The position numbers were made by a program, and so were the translations under genes. A stretch of DNA of 64,000 bases from Apium graveolens. Taxonomy: Eukaryota; Streptophyta; Magnoliopsida; Apiales; Apiaceae. The notes under the pieces are model-generated. The model saw only the letters and a program-made list of their open reading frames with translations, was not told where the DNA came from and made no database searches. The stretch is taken from contig NC_133649.1 of the NCBI RefSeq assembly GCF_009905375.1, positions 231,359,792 to 231,423,791 of the forward strand, written 5' to 3'. Below are positions 21,440-34,652 of this stretch, in pieces (within the stretch, counting starts at the first letter, position 1; every line of letters starts with the position of its first letter).

Positions 21440-24400
21440 TGTAACACCCCCAAATCCGGAGTCGGGGATCCGGGTTGTCACGAGTTCCATTTCCCTTAAT
21501 AACACCCAATCTTAATAATTAATCAACTACTCTGTACTTTGACCCCACAATAAACACACACCACAAGTTATAGTCTCAGAGATGAACATCCAAAAATAAT
21601 CACAAGTCATTTTATTCCACAATTATCTGCCAATACACCTTAAAAGGTTTTCTGAATAAATTTACATATTCCTTGCCATTATTACAATTCATATTATACA
21701 TAAGTCTGGTTCATCAATAGTTGAAAACCTAGCCTATTGGTAGCTCCTACCTCAGCTACGGCGGCATCAACGCTTCCAGAAGACTGGGGAACATTTTCTA
21801 ACCGCTTGCAAATCGGGAGCTTGGTCATGTTCATCTTTTCTATCTGTTGTTGTGTGATGAAAGAAGAAAGCAAGGGTGAGCAGCAAGCCCACCAAAATAA
21901 TATGTATAATGATTAACAATATATGAGCCTTCTCATAGTACTCATGAAAGTCTTGGTCAAAAGAAATGAACCAAGTTTGATATCTTAATGCGATGAAGTC
22001 GCAAAATATTCGGTATATGTACATATATACTTTTCACAATCTTTGAAATCCTCTGACATGTATAATATACACAGAGTTCCAGTTTATAACTGTATAAAAA
22101 TATCGTTGCAAGGTGATCTCATATATCTAACCTTGTCTCAACGTTTTTCTGAAAATCTTTGTTATGAATAAGATAATCATTTACCAGATATAAGTTTAAA
22201 AGATGAAGTTACAAGATACTCCAATATTCTTATATCTTTTCCGAATACTACTTGAACTACCACCGTTCAAGTTATAATTAGTTTCAAAAGTTCATCACAG
22301 AGATGAGACTACAAGACAAGATTTGAATAGATTCAATCTTTGAATATCATTATAAATAATGAAGTTACGAGATACTTCATTAAGTCCCGATATATATATA
22401 CACCTATATATATACATTCGTTTCCTGAAAACCTCTGTCATGTAAAGTATGAACAGAATTGCAATATCCAATAAATTTGGAAAGGAAAGAATTTTGGCAT
22501 AAACCTGATATCTTGTTGATCAGGCAAAGATACCAATAAGTAACCTTTTCTACTAGTAGATGGACGAATTCCCCACTGGTCATCACCCTGGTCGCAATAG
22601 GACCTTATGCTGGACTGCCACTCAGCCACTTATGCATTTGATGGACTCCCACTGAGCCACTTACACTATCATGGATGCCCACTGAGCCCATGTTGCATAT
22701 GCCGACTCGATAGATGGACTTACTTCCCGAACGTTGGGTAAGTAATCAATTCATTTACCAAAACAGCAACCTTATTGCGAATATAAAATACACCACAGAG
22801 CCGGATCCCTCAAGTTTTGAGCGAGTATTTAAATCCCCTTTAAAAGGAAGATCTTAAATATAAAAATGAGTTTTGGGATCCGCTCTAACATTTAAAAATC
22901 ATTTTGAAGACTCGAAAACACTTTAAAGAGTGTTTGGAGTAATGCTGATTTAATGAAGTAAATCAGTCCCAATATATTTAGAAAATATCTGAATATTATT
23001 ATTTAAATAATATTCCCATAAGGAATAATTTTATACAAATAATTGAAGTAGAAGTTGTAAGACTTATACTTGAAATGAGTATTAAATAACCAAAGATATA
23101 CTTATATGAAAGTACTATCTTTATTTGAATAATCGAAAATAAGTTTGATTATCGAAACATTATTCTTTAATAAAATAAAGAATATATCTCAGCAAATAAT
23201 CGGAGTCATAGATCCTCAAATGAATATTCAAATAATATTCATTAAATAATATAAACTGAGTCATAAGCCCTCGAATGAATATTCAAATAATATTCATTAA
23301 ATAATATAAACTGAGTCATAAGCCCTCGAATGAATATTCAAATATTATTCAATAAATAATATGTAAGAGTCATAAGACCTCGAATGAATATTCAAATAAT
23401 ATTCAAATAATAAAATAAAAGGAGTCATAAGTCCTCGAATGAATATTCGTAATAATATTCATTGAATAAAATAAAGTTATCAAATAAACCTTATTCGATT
23501 AGTAGTTTTAAAAACTATATCAATATATATATATAAATATATATTATACTCGGGAGCCTCGCCTCCCGGTTTAGAAATATGTTCACCTTTTATCCCCTAT
23601 ACTAAGGGTAAACTCAAATACCGCTTATCTCTAGCATAGGTATTATGCAACTATAAGCATTTGAACCAACAGATATATAAATCAAAAATATGAAACAGGC
23701 ATGCATATATACCATATCACATGCTACAATATATCGCAAAAATTTGTTAATAACCAATATGCATTTATCGCAAGATCATGCATATACACATATACATCAC
23801 AACAACAGTTATACGGGTAGAAAACTTGCCTGAGCGACTGGGGGTTACGAATGGCTCGGGATGAGTCTGGTAACCTATAAACAACAAGTAAGTTGGAATT
23901 AAACCAAAGTCACTTGTAAATCTATACATTAACCAACTTAGACTCTAACGCTCGCTTTGCGCTTACTGATTCTCTTAAGTCACTCGAGTACCCTCGGCTC
24001 CACCATTTTTAATAATTTAACCATTACGAGTTTTAAGGCGATTCCTTCGCGAGTGTCTTACCAACTGCATATTACACCTTACATAAATGTTTCATACTTC
24101 AATTAGTCCTTTAAGGTCTTTAACCTATGTTTCAAAGTAAGGCGAGGGGTAAGGGTTCGTTCGCGAAACGTCGTTACTTAAAACGGCCGTTTCTCCTAAA
24201 ACGTTCATCGGAATCCAACGAACCACATATCAAAACGAAGCTCGTAACATGAACTATCTAAACATGGCAATGGTCAAAACCTAGCAGTGAGTTCAAGGGT
24301 TCTGATGTTAAGAACAAAAACAGTCTACGGTAAATCGGGCATTACGATGACTATGTTTACGCGATTACCCAATTTTAAACCACTGCAAATCATCTCACAA

Positions 24401-25614
24401 TCAACCCACAATCACAACCCAATCAAAACTCCATCCATACTTTATCATAACATCCCCAACAACTCAACCTTAACAATTTATACTATTCTTTATCATGAAT
24501 TTAAACTACACTTAAGTTCATTAATCAACAACCAAGATTTACAACTCCAAAAACATCCCAAAACCAACTAATCTCTACATACACAACCATCAAGCCTCTC
24601 ATGAACTAGAATACTCATATTATGCTCTTAACATTCAATAACAAAGCTTGGTTAAGAGATTATACCTTCCTTGAAGCTTCTTAACACAACACAAGAGCTT
24701 TGAATGCCTAAAGAACCTTGATCCTTGCTTGTATAACCTTAAACTTTCATAAAAATTCAAGAAAACTAAAGTTATTTCTTGAAGGTTACTATTCACCATC
24801 TTCTTCCTTGATTTATTGGAAGAGATTGTGAAGGAATTAGGAGCTTAAACTTATAAGATATCCATATCTATGTACAAGGAACCTTAGATAATTACCTTGT
24901 GATTTAACAATGCTTGGAACTTGATTTTTGGAAATTTCTTCTTTGAAAAAGAAGAAAAGCCGAGAGCAAGCTTGGAGAAAGAGAGATTTTTTTTGTGTTT
25001 TTGCTTTGATTTGATTCTTTGGTTGGTTGTTTTTGATTTGTTTTTGGGTAATTACCTTTCTAACCTTGACTTTGTGTGGTTATAAACCAACCACATCTCC
25101 TTCCTCCCTATGTCATGCTTATGTCATCCTATGATGTCATCCTCCCCTCTTTGTCCTCTTCTCATTGGTTGGATGACATCATCCCCTCTAATCTCTTTGA
25201 TTAACTTCCTAATTGTTTGCCTAATGACCGCTGATCTGTTATACGGTTCGCTTAACTTTCATTTTCGTTTATCGTTTGAGGGATCATACCCGGGATCTTA
25301 TTACTTAGGTTCCCTTAACCTTTCTCAATATATTGTATTCCTTTTATGATCCTCTCTTATAATCCTTTAATTTAAATCATTTTTATCCTGTTACCTTATA
25401 CTCAATTCTTTCCGTATCTAGTGGATTTCCGGGAAAAATCAAAGTGTTCGGAATTGGATTCTGACGATCTTTACATACACTTATATACCACATAGAATAC
25501 TAATAATATCCCAGAAGATCAATAACAGAACCCCTACATAGTGTGGCATGAAAAGTTTTCTCATTCAGCAAAAACACTATTCATAAGGGTTTCAAAAATT
25601 TTCCAAAAATTGGG
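21440..25614 (-). repeat. 5' LTR of element M (L4)
   Basis: On the minus strand it ends GGGGGTGTTACA at 21440. Its start at 25614 lacks about the first nine bases and is joined directly to plus-strand leader ORF sequence. It is collinear with L3 and differs by only a few bases per hundred by eye. Confidence 0.9.
23205..23476. repeat. ~55-bp LTR minisatellite, 5 units (L4)
   Basis: Same five-unit structure and length (272 bases) as in L3, as expected for two LTRs copied from one template. Confidence 0.85.
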
Positions 25615-25950
25615 TCTCCTGGGTCTGCGCCACCTGCACCCCATGGACTGCTAGATGCTACCACTCAAGCTTTTTTTATCGCTGATTATCAGATGACCCT
25701 GGGTGGCCTGTCTGAGGCCCGTAATGTTAGGAGTGATCTATTGGATCGACTCACTGCACCAAGGATTGAGGGCGGGGTACTTCCGGCAGGATTAGCGTAT
25801 AGCATGGAAAGGATTGAGGCTACCACCCGTGTTACAGCTAGAGGCCGTCTTGAGGGTCAGATTGATCCAGCTCTACTTGCAACTATCTTGGACCTCATTA
25901 CCGCTTTAATGGAGCAGGTTAGGGATGTTGTGCGTGCCCGCATTTCTTGA
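25615..25950 (+). pseudogene. P1 leader ORF, C-terminal third
   Basis: An open frame, with an ATG at 25693, encodes the helical C-terminal part of the leader protein (MTLGGLSEARNVRSDLL through VRDVVRARIS). It differs from P2 by a few residues. The N-terminal part was lost with the insertion of element M. Confidence 0.6.
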
Positions 25951-26360
25951 TCCATAACAGTGTGCAGAGTCTGAGCAATCTGACAAGAATTTCATACAGC
26001 ACCGCTTTTGGAGGATTAGCCTAAGTTATGGATGATTAGTTTTAATGACTAGATGATTATCTATGGTAGTACTTTTGGGATAGAAGCGATCAGATCAAAT
26101 GATGTAATTCTCTTTAATATGTTCAGTTGTTGTACCCTCGAACAAATGGTTATGTATATATTCATTAATTTCAGTTCAGATCAGTTTGTTTATGATAAGA
26201 TCACATTGTTAATTGCACTATTAACACTTAAGAGAGTTTCATGAAGTTTATTGAACTCAAGAATTCATAATATGCAATCGTGCAAGGACTGAACGAGGGA
26301 AAGACTTAAGCAAAGTAAGTAAGACAAATATCCAGAGATTCTCAAAATGTTCCAAGTAAT
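25951..26360 (+). other. P1 leader-to-gag spacer
   Basis: About 410 bases without a convincing gene, nearly identical to 34243-34652. Element A has a spacer of similar length at the same place. Confidence 0.5.
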
Positions 26361-27270
26361 ATGCCCCCACAAGGAATAAGATTAGGGGCAAACCTTGAAT
26401 GTGATAATTAGGGAGGTCGCAATTAAGATATAAGGAACCGAAAATATAATAAAGTGGAAAATGAGGATTTTTAAATTAAAAGATGACCCCAATTATGGGA
26501 AGTAGGAAGAAATATTTAGACTAAGAAAACAAAAGTCGAGCGAGATAAGGAGACCCGAGATGGTACTCCTATACGGAAATTCATGGACCTGTCTAAACAT
26601 AACTTATACTTTATTCCCAACCACCACCTTGAGGGAAACAATATAGTGGGAAATTCTTTCAGGACCTTTAAATCGCTAACTATCAGTGTTCCAAGGAACA
26701 AGTTGACCCAGTCGAGGCAAGAGCCTGGCTAAAGGAAATATAGGAATCATTTGAGATTCTAAATGATTGACGAATCACAAATGACGGTTTTTGTCACTTA
26801 CCCTCCTAAGAGAGAGGCCACCCGCTGGTGAAAGGCCAAGGAAGGCACGGAGCAAGAGATTATAATAAACTGATTTAAGTTCAGTCAATTGTTTTCAGGA
26901 AAGTGCTTCCCAAGAGTATAGAGATAGTGTAAAAGCTTTGGAGCTAGAATAAAAGCGGATGAGTATGATGAATTATGAATCTAAGTTGTAAAAGTTGTCA
27001 AGATTCGTTCTGAGGACACGAATCCAGAATGACGGGATATTTGAAATCAATGCTTATGTTGTGATTGGTTTGTGAAATAATGATAAGAGAAAGGAAAATA
27101 AAAAGAAATTGAAGTGGAAAGGAATATAAAGGGAATAGAGTTTGAGGAATGATAAGGGAGTTGGGTATGAGGAAACCCTAAAGACTCATAGCAATAGAAA
27201 TAGAAAAGTATGTAATCGTCAGGATGAGGATGATTCACCATGAGTTAAAATTGATGGTTGAAGGCATAAG
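26361..27270 (+). pseudogene. P1 decayed gag
   Basis: The match to gag of element A starts at the ATG at 26361 (MPPQGIRLGAN against MPPRRIGTRAN). It continues through a VEARAWLKE segment near 26710 and the lysine-rich region near 27080-27200. It has many stop codons and shifts. Confidence 0.65.
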
Positions 27271-29885
27271 AGATACATATATTGTACCCCCTTTAAGTTG
27301 GGAGGATTCGAGCAAACCTTGAGATAGTTCGAAGGATAAATAATGAGACGCGGATAGACTGAGGAGACAAGTAAGTACAAAATTAGGAAAATTGGATGAA
27401 GGAAGTGACCTTCAAGGATGTGAAGTGTAAGACCGGTGGCTTGATACCCAGAAAGGGAGACGCCAGGTATGAAAAATATCCCAACATTGAGGTGACTGTT
27501 GAGATAAACAACAAAAGTCAATAAGGAATTATTACGAAGAGGTTCACGTTGAACACGACCAATATCTTCCAGAACATCCTTGTTATCGTTACCAAATTAG
27601 GCAAGACAAGCGGATAACCGTTGCTATCTTTTGGAGGCCATATTGATTGACCCCATTTTGAATACAAATGTTATTGTGAAATTAGACATATACTATCGAG
27701 GTGGGAATGATTGAATAAGACACCCTTATCAGGGATATATGACTTGATTTATCCATGGAAGGATGCAGGTACCTTTTAAAGGTGGAATTAAGGATAGAAC
27801 AAGGGTAACTTAAAATGAATCCTAGGGGAATGCATAAAGGTTGGAATTTCACCCTTAATAGGGATAGTATGAGTTTTGACAGTATGAATTGGAAAGGATT
27901 AAGGTAATAACAACCTTTAAGGATCAGTGGAGAAATTTTTCAGAAGTATATAGACAATGATTCTGGTATTAATAAATGGTATCTTGATATGCCCTGTGCC
28001 TAGGGTGTACCTGATGAAGGATTTAAGGATAACCTTAAGAGGTTTTACAAGGAGAAAGGTAATATTCAAAGTTCTCAAGAATAGAAATTTTGATGAAGGA
28101 AATATGGCGTAATTATAATAATGCTAGGTGGGCACGTGTTAAACCACGAGAAAGTATGGATCGAACCAGTAAAGGTCGAATTTGTTCCGGGCAATTAGGA
28201 CCTAAGATTAAAGATGTTCTAAGTATGATTGAGAGTCAGTCGTGACAGTGATTAACCTCTAAAGACTGAGGCAATAACTTATGGAAAAATGGTGATTTTT
28301 TTACTCATCAGATTTTAAGGAAAACATCTTCACATAAGCTGTGATTGAAATGAGGTAGAAAATTTATTTGGAGGTGGTTAAAATGACATTGAATGTAAGG
28401 AAATTTTACTATTAGGAAGGGCCAAAGAGGTGGCCGACACTTTAAAGGTAAGAGGATAATTATAGGCGCTTGTGCCAAAGGAATACAGTGATGATGGTTA
28501 AAGCTGAAGGTTGTATTATGGTTTGGAAGATTGACATTCCTTCTGATGACTGTGCAATACCCAACCGTAATAGTAGTTGGTAAAGGTTTAATTCGTGTAA
28601 TCGCCATGAGCGGGCTATCTATCTTAGAAGGTACTATCTTGAGAATGAGCCTGGACCATGTTTCAAAAGGACTAAACGAACCTTTGAGTTAAGTCTTCTA
28701 TCGAAGGCATATGATTAAGAATGGTATTAACCTGCTATCGTTGCTTTGATTGAAACTCTTCTGCAATTTTATCTGCTTCATGTCATGTATGTATGGCAGG
28801 ATCAGGAGTGTTCTTCATGAATCATGAATGGTGATTATGTTACCTCCTTAGAAGGATTTGATACGACATGTATGGACTCCGTATGGTTAGATATTAAGAT
28901 TTCATGGAAAGTGAATGACGACAGTAGGTCAGTGGTGGACCATAGTAATGCAGCAATGATTCTGCGAGTAATGAGCTGATTACAACCGTGAGAGTTGTAT
29001 TGGAATGGATGTTGAGATTGAGTACCACTAATCGGGTCGTGATAATGTATAAGTTAGCATTGATAGACTAATTAAGTAGAGTATCTACCTATTGAATATT
29101 TATTTCTTCTTATCAAAAGAGAGTCGTATTACTATATGAGGAAGGTTGCGGTGCGAGCATAGAATTCTAGTAACGATGATGTCTAGAATGAGATCCCAGA
29201 TTCGATTTTCGATATCGAGGGAGTTTCAAAGGTGATTGTGTATAAGCTCGAGGAAGAGCATGGGTCCATAGAATGATGGACGGAATAGCAAAAATATTTA
29301 GGCATGTGAAATACGATGCTATAATACTTGATGTTGATATAAATACATATATGTTTTGTTCTCCTATCACAAACCTCTATAGTTCAGAGGTAGGTTCCAA
29401 GCCAGATATTTTGTGGCAGTATATTTTTTTTATATATTTACAATTCACTTCAATTCATTCTTTTCTCTTCTTTTCATTTCATATAAACTGAGAAGAACAA
29501 CCCTTCCAGAAGGGGAGGTATTTCCGAATGACTATCTATCTGTGGGATAGAAGCCGAGTAGGATACCGGCTATTGTTTAATTGCTTGTCAAGTACTAAAG
29601 GCTGGCCACCTTCTGTACTAACTATGCAATGTAACAAGTGTTCCTGATCATAGTGATCTCTCAATGAATTCTTTTACTTCTATATGATGGATCAAGCTTT
29701 CGAAAATAGAAACAGCTGAAAAAGGAGTAGTAAAGTTGTGGTAGTATTCGGAATGGAAACACATTCGTGATACTAAGGTTGACGTGGTTATTAAAAGGTT
29801 ATAGAACGCTAACGAGCAAAAGTATAACCAGTATAATATTAGGAACGGAAGGTAGTAGCGATTACGAACTGGAAAAGAATGGGTA
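27271..29885 (+). pseudogene. P1 heavily decayed pol (protease to integrase)
   Basis: There are no useful open frames. Weak collinear traces of RT (27908-28190) and the RNase H tail (28308-28455) can be seen by comparison with element A. Open frames on the opposite strand here are accidental. Confidence 0.5.
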
Positions 29886-30334
29886 TTGAGAAGCAAAAGC
29901 TCTAATGCTAAAAGCTATAATGAGAGTCTGTGCAATAGACTTGAAAGAAATTGGAATGATCACTTAAAACGGATTGAGTTTTATTACGATAATAGATCAT
30001 ATGTCATTATCGAGATGTCGCCTTATGAGATCCTTGAGGGAAGACAATGTCGATCTCCCTTATGTTAGGATGAAGTTGTAGAGCGCAAGATGGTCGGACC
30101 CGCAGTAGTCCAAAGGGCCAAGGATATAATAGATCTAATCAGAAGACGGATGGTAGTAGCCCAAGATGGACATAAGAAGTATGTTGATTTAACACGAAAG
30201 GACAAAGAATAGGAAGTAGGGGACCTAGTGTTTTTAAAGGTATTCCCTTGGAAACCCTTGGAAAGGATTGATGAGATTCGGAAAGAAAGGAAAGCTAAGT
30301 CCACAATTTGTTTAAGAATAAGTATAAAATTGGT
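29886..30334 (+). pseudogene. P1 integrase C-terminal part, cut by deletion
   Basis: A 60-codon open stretch ends at the shared stop at 30066-30068. The match to element A continues through VVERKM, IDLIRRRM and KKYVDL to the GKP-like region. It then jumps directly into the middle of an LTR near 30335. The chromodomain, polypurine tract and 5' part of the LTR are missing. Confidence 0.75.
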
Positions 30335-33206
30335 AAATCGCGTAAACATAGCCGTCGTAATGTCCGATTTACTTTAGACTGCTTTTGTTCATAACATTAG
30401 GACCCGAGAACTCCCTGCTAGGTTTTGACCATTGCCATGTTTAGATATTTCATGTTATGAGCTTCGTTTTGATATATGGTTCGTTTGATTCGGATGTACG
30501 GTTTAGGAGAAACGGCCGTTTTAAGTAACGACGTTTCGCGAACGAAACATTACCCCTCGCCTTACTTTGAAACATAGGTTAAAGACCTAAAAAGGGTTAA
30601 TTAGTGTATAAAAAATTATGTTAAGTGTGTTAGGCAGTTGGTAAGACACTCACGAAGGAATCGCCTTAAAACTCGTAATGGTTAAATTATTAAAAATGGT
30701 GGAGCCGAGAGTACTCGAGTGACTTAAGAGAATCAGTAAGCGCAAAGCGAGCGTTGGAGTCTAATTTGGTTAAAGTATAGATTTACAAGTGACTTTGGTT
30801 TAATTCCAACTCACATGTTGTTTATAGGTTACCAGACTCGTCCCAAGCCATTAATAACCCTTAGTCGCTCAGGCAAGTTTTCTACCCGTATAATTGTTGT
30901 TGTGATGTATATGTGTATATGCATGATCTCGTGATAAATGCATATTTGTTATTAGCAAATTCTTGCGATATATTGTAGCATGTGATATGGTATATATGCA
31001 TGCCTGTTTCATATTCTTGAATTATGTATCTGTTGGTTAAAATGCTTATAGTTGTATAATACCTATGCTAGAGATAAGCGGTATTTGAGTTTACCCTTAG
31101 TATAGGGGATCAAAAGGTGAACATATTTCTAAACCGGGAGTCGATGTTCCCGAGTATAATATATATTTTATATATATGGTTATAGTTTTCAAAACTATTA
31201 ATCGAATAAGGTTTATTCGATAACTTTAACTTTATTTTATTTATTGAATATTATTTTGAATATTCATCCGAGGACTTATGACTCCTTTTATTGTATTAAT
31301 TGAATGTTATTTCGAATATTCATTCGAGGGCTTATGACTCAGTTTATATTATTTAATGATTATTAATTGGATATTCATTTGAGGATGTATGACTCCTTTA
31401 TTTTAGTTAATGAATATTATTTATAATCTTCATTCGAGGTATTATGACTCCATTTATTATTTAATAATATTCTTTATTTTATTAAAGAATAATGTTCGAT
31501 AATCAAACTTACTTTTGATTATTCAAACAAAGATATTACTTTCGTATAAGGATATCTTTGATTATTTACTATTCATTTCAAGTATAAGTTTTTCAACTTC
31601 TACCTCAATTATTCTTTATGGGAATATTATTTAAATGATAATATTCAGATATTTTCTAGTATATTGGGACTGATTTACTTTATTAAATTAGCATTACTCC
31701 AAACACTCTTTAAAGTGTTTTCGAGTCCTTAAAATGATTTTCAAAAGTTAGAGCGGATCCCAAAACTTATTTTTTTTATATATTTATGATCTTCCTTTTT
31801 AAAGGGGATTGAAATACTCGTTCAAAACCAGAGGGATCCGGCTCTGTGGTGTATTTTATATTCGCAACAAGGTTGCAGTTTTGGTAAATGAATTGATTAC
31901 TTACACAATGTTCGGGAAGTAAGTCCATCTATCGAGTCGGCATAAGCAACATGGGCTCAGTGGGCATCCATGATAGTGTAAGTGGCTCAGTGGGAGTCCA
32001 TCAAATGCGTAAGTGGCTGAGTGGCAGTCCAGCATAAGTTCCTATTGCGACCAGGGTGACGACCAGTGGGGAATTCGTCCATCTACTAGTAGAAAAGGTT
32101 ACTTATTGGTATCTTTGCCTGATCAGCAAGATATCAGGTTTATGCCAAAATTCTTTCCTTTCCAAATTTATTGGATATTGCAATTCTGTTCATACGTTAC
32201 ATGACAGAGGTTTTCAGGAAACGTATGTATATATAGGTGTATATATATATCGGGACGTAATGAAGTATCTCGTAACTTCATTATTTATAATGATATTCAA
32301 AGATTGAATCTATTCAAATCTTGTCTTGTAGTCTCATCTATGTGATGAACTTTTGAAAGCTCATTATAACTTGAACGGTGGTAGTTCAAGTAGTATTTGG
32401 AAAAGATATAAGTATATTGCAGTATCTTGTAACTTCATCTTTTAAACTTATATGTAGTAAATGATTATCTTATTCATATCAAAGATTTTAAGAAAAAAGT
32501 TGAGACAAGGTTAGATATATGAGATCACCTTGCAACGATATTTATTTTTATACAGTTATAAACTGGAACTCTGTGTATATTATGCATGGAAGAGGACTTC
32601 CAAGATTTTGAAAAGTATATATGTATATATACTGAATATTTTGCGACTTCATCGCATTAAGATATCAAACTTGGTTCATTTCTTTTGACCAAGACTTTCA
32701 TGAGTACTATGAGAAGGCTCACATATTGTAAATCATTATACATATTATTTTGGTGGGCTTGTTGCTCACCCTTGCTTTCTTCTTTCATCACACAACAACA
32801 GATAGAAAAGATGAACAAGACCAAGCTTCCAATTCACAAGTGGTTAGGAAACGTTCCGCAGTTTTCTGCAAGCGTTGATGCCGCCGTAGCTGAGGTAGGA
32901 GCTACCAATAGGCTAGGCTTTCAACTTTTGATGTACCAGATTATGTATATTTATGAATTGTAATAATGGCAAAGAAATGTAAATTTATTCAGAAACCCTT
33001 TTAAGGTGTAATGGCATATAATTTTGGAATAAAATGACTTGTGATTATTTTTGGATATTCATCTCTGAGACTATAACTTGTGGTGTGTGTATTTATTGTG
33101 GGGTCATAGTACAGAGTAGTTGATTATTTATTAAGATTGGGTGTTATTAAGGGAAATGGAACTCGTGACAACCCGGATCCCCGACCCCGGATTTGGGGGT
33201 GTTACA
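30335..33206 (+). repeat. 5'-truncated LTR shared by P1 and P2 (L5)
   Basis: It begins inside the LTR, at the place matching about 880 in L1, and ends with the canonical GGGGGTGTTACA followed by a primer binding site. It serves as the 3' LTR of P1 and the 5' LTR of P2. The missing 5' part would hold the promoter region, so it is probably transcriptionally weak. Confidence 0.88.
31230..31451. repeat. ~55-bp LTR minisatellite, 4 units (L5)
   Basis: Four diverged units with the core GAATATTCATTCGAGG and the spacer TTATGACTC. Confidence 0.8.
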
Positions 33207-33210
33207 GAAG

Positions 33211-33222
33211 TGGTATCAGAGC
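33211..33222 (+). other. Primer binding site of P2
   Basis: TGGTATCAGAGC lies four bases after the LTR end, the same spacing as in element M. Confidence 0.88.
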
Positions 33223-33393
33223 TAAGCGTTATAAACCTCAGAGATGATGGGACGTTAAGATAATAAGTTCACTAAGATAATGAGAACTCTTTCCAAGTTC
33301 ATAGTCGGACTACCTAACGTAGTACTGACAGTTAAAACCCTTACGGGAACCCTTATAAATATCGTGATAGTAACATAGTTCGTTCTCATATAG

Positions 33394-34242
33394 GGCAGCG
33401 GGGCACCGAACTCTGAGGTTCAGGAGCATCAGCATGAGGATGTTTTATTACAAGTTGGAGATCAAATTGTGAATCCGATAGAGTACCCTAATGAGGGACT
33501 GGATGAGATTCATGTTGAGAATGTTGCGGTTGAGGATGTTACTCCGGAAAGGATTGTGGCTGAGGAGGATCTCAGGGAGGATCCTGATGAGAATGAAGAG
33601 AGGACCGCTGAGGAATTGATGACTGTAGTCAGGGCGACTACCAGAGCAAGAATGGCCGCGAGGGTGGCACTAGAGGATGAAGAGTTACCAATGGCACAAA
33701 GGTTAATGAGGGCAGAAGGAGTGGGGCCTTCCACGACACCAATTATACCAGTATCAGACCCTCTTCCAGAGGTTCCTGTAGACATCCATGAGGTTCCACC
33801 AATTCCTGTTCCATCCCCGGTACAGAGCCCAGCACCTACTGAGGAAATGCCACCTTTATCTCCGACACCATTGTCGCCTGATACCGTGCTTTGTTATCCG
33901 TTTGGATCTCCTGGGTCTGCGCCACCTGCACCCCATGGACTGCTAGATGCTACCACTCAAGCTTCTCTTATCGCTGATTATCAGATGACCCTGGGTGGCC
34001 TGTCTGAGGCCCGTAATGTTAGGAGTGATCTATTGGATCGACTCACTGCAACAAGGATTGAGGGCAGGGTACTTCCGGCAGGATTATCATATAGCATGGA
34101 AAGGATTGAGGCTACCACCCGTGTTACAGCTAGAGGCCGTCTTGAGGGTCAGATTGATCCAGCTCTACTTGCAACTATCTTGGACCTCATCACCGCTTTA
34201 ATGGAGCAGGTTAGGGATGTTGTGCGTGCCCGCATTTCTTGA
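33394..34242 (+). CDS. P2 leader ORF, acidic and proline-rich protein of unknown function
   Basis: The frame is open from the codon after a stop at 33391 to the stop at 34240. No ATG occurs before 33619, so a protein made here would be about 207 residues; at the place matching the ATG of element A (63828) P2 has GTT (33418). The order is an acidic stretch (VENV, VEDV, EEDL), a proline-rich middle (residues rich in PVPSP, LSPTPL) and a helical, Arg/Leu-rich end (VRSDLLDRL, ILDLITALMEQV). I do not recognise a family. It is the longest intact frame in a unit whose gag and pol are dead. It could be a leftover or a retained accessory protein. Confidence 0.5.
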   Translation, partial: GSGAPNSEVQEHQHEDVLLQVGDQIVNPIEYPNEGLDEIHVENVAVEDVTPERIVAEEDLREDPDENEERTAEELMTVVRATTRARMAARVALEDEELPMAQRLMRAEGVGPSTTPIIPVSDPLPEVPVDIHEVPPIPVPSPVQSPAPTEEMPPLSPTPLSPDTVLCYPFGSPGSAPPAPHGLLDATTQASLIADYQMTLGGLSEARNVRSDLLDRLTATRIEGRVLPAGLSYSMERIEATTRVTARGRLEGQIDPALLATILDLITALMEQVRDVVRARIS

Positions 34243-34652
34243 TCCATAATAGTGTGCAGAGTCTGAGCAATCTGACAAGAATTTCATGCAGCACCGCTTT
34301 TGGAGGATTAGCCTAAGTTATGGATGATTAGTTTTAATGACTAGATGATTATCTATGGTAGTACTTTTGGGATAGAAGCGATCAGATCAAATGATGTAAT
34401 TCTCTTTAATATGTTTAGTTGTTGTACCCTCGAACAAATGGTTATGTATATATTCGTTAATTTCAGTTCAGATCAGTTTGTTTGTGATAAGATCACATTG
34501 TTAATTGCACTATTAACACTTAAGAGAGTGTCATGAAGTTTATTGATCTTAAGAATTCATAATTTGCAATCGTGCAAGGACTGAACGAGGGAAAGACTTA
34601 AGCAAAGTAAGTAAGACAAATATCCAGAGATTCTCAAAATGTTCCAAGTAAT
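34243..34652 (+). other. P2 leader-to-gag spacer
   Basis: No convincing gene. It is nearly identical to the same spacer in P1. Confidence 0.5.

Larger units (their letters stand above)
11695..25614 (-). mobile_element. Non-autonomous Tekay-like element M (LTR-internal-LTR)
   Basis: This is a nearly complete minus-strand element of 13.9 kb: 5' LTR at 21440-25614, primer binding site 21424-21435, decayed internal domain, polypurine tract 15873-15884 and 3' LTR at 11695-15871. The two LTRs are very similar by eye, which implies a recent insertion, yet the coding region is long dead. Both outer ends are trimmed: the 3' LTR lacks about 12 terminal bases and the 5' LTR lacks about 9. No target duplication is visible. 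The flanks are plus-strand sequence of the same family. Confidence 0.85.
25615..30334 (+). mobile_element. Internal domain P1 of the plus-strand array (5' part missing)
   Basis: It is collinear with P2 at an offset of 8,291-8,292 bases throughout and is nearly identical by eye. The first ~700 bases of a normal internal domain (primer binding site and most of the leader ORF) are absent; element M sits in their place. The 3' end shows the same integrase-to-LTR deletion as P2. Confidence 0.85.

Noticed and set aside
11695..25614. Element M as an ordinary integrase-mediated insertion
   Set aside because: Both LTR outer ends are trimmed, there is no target duplication, and about 700 bases of target are missing.
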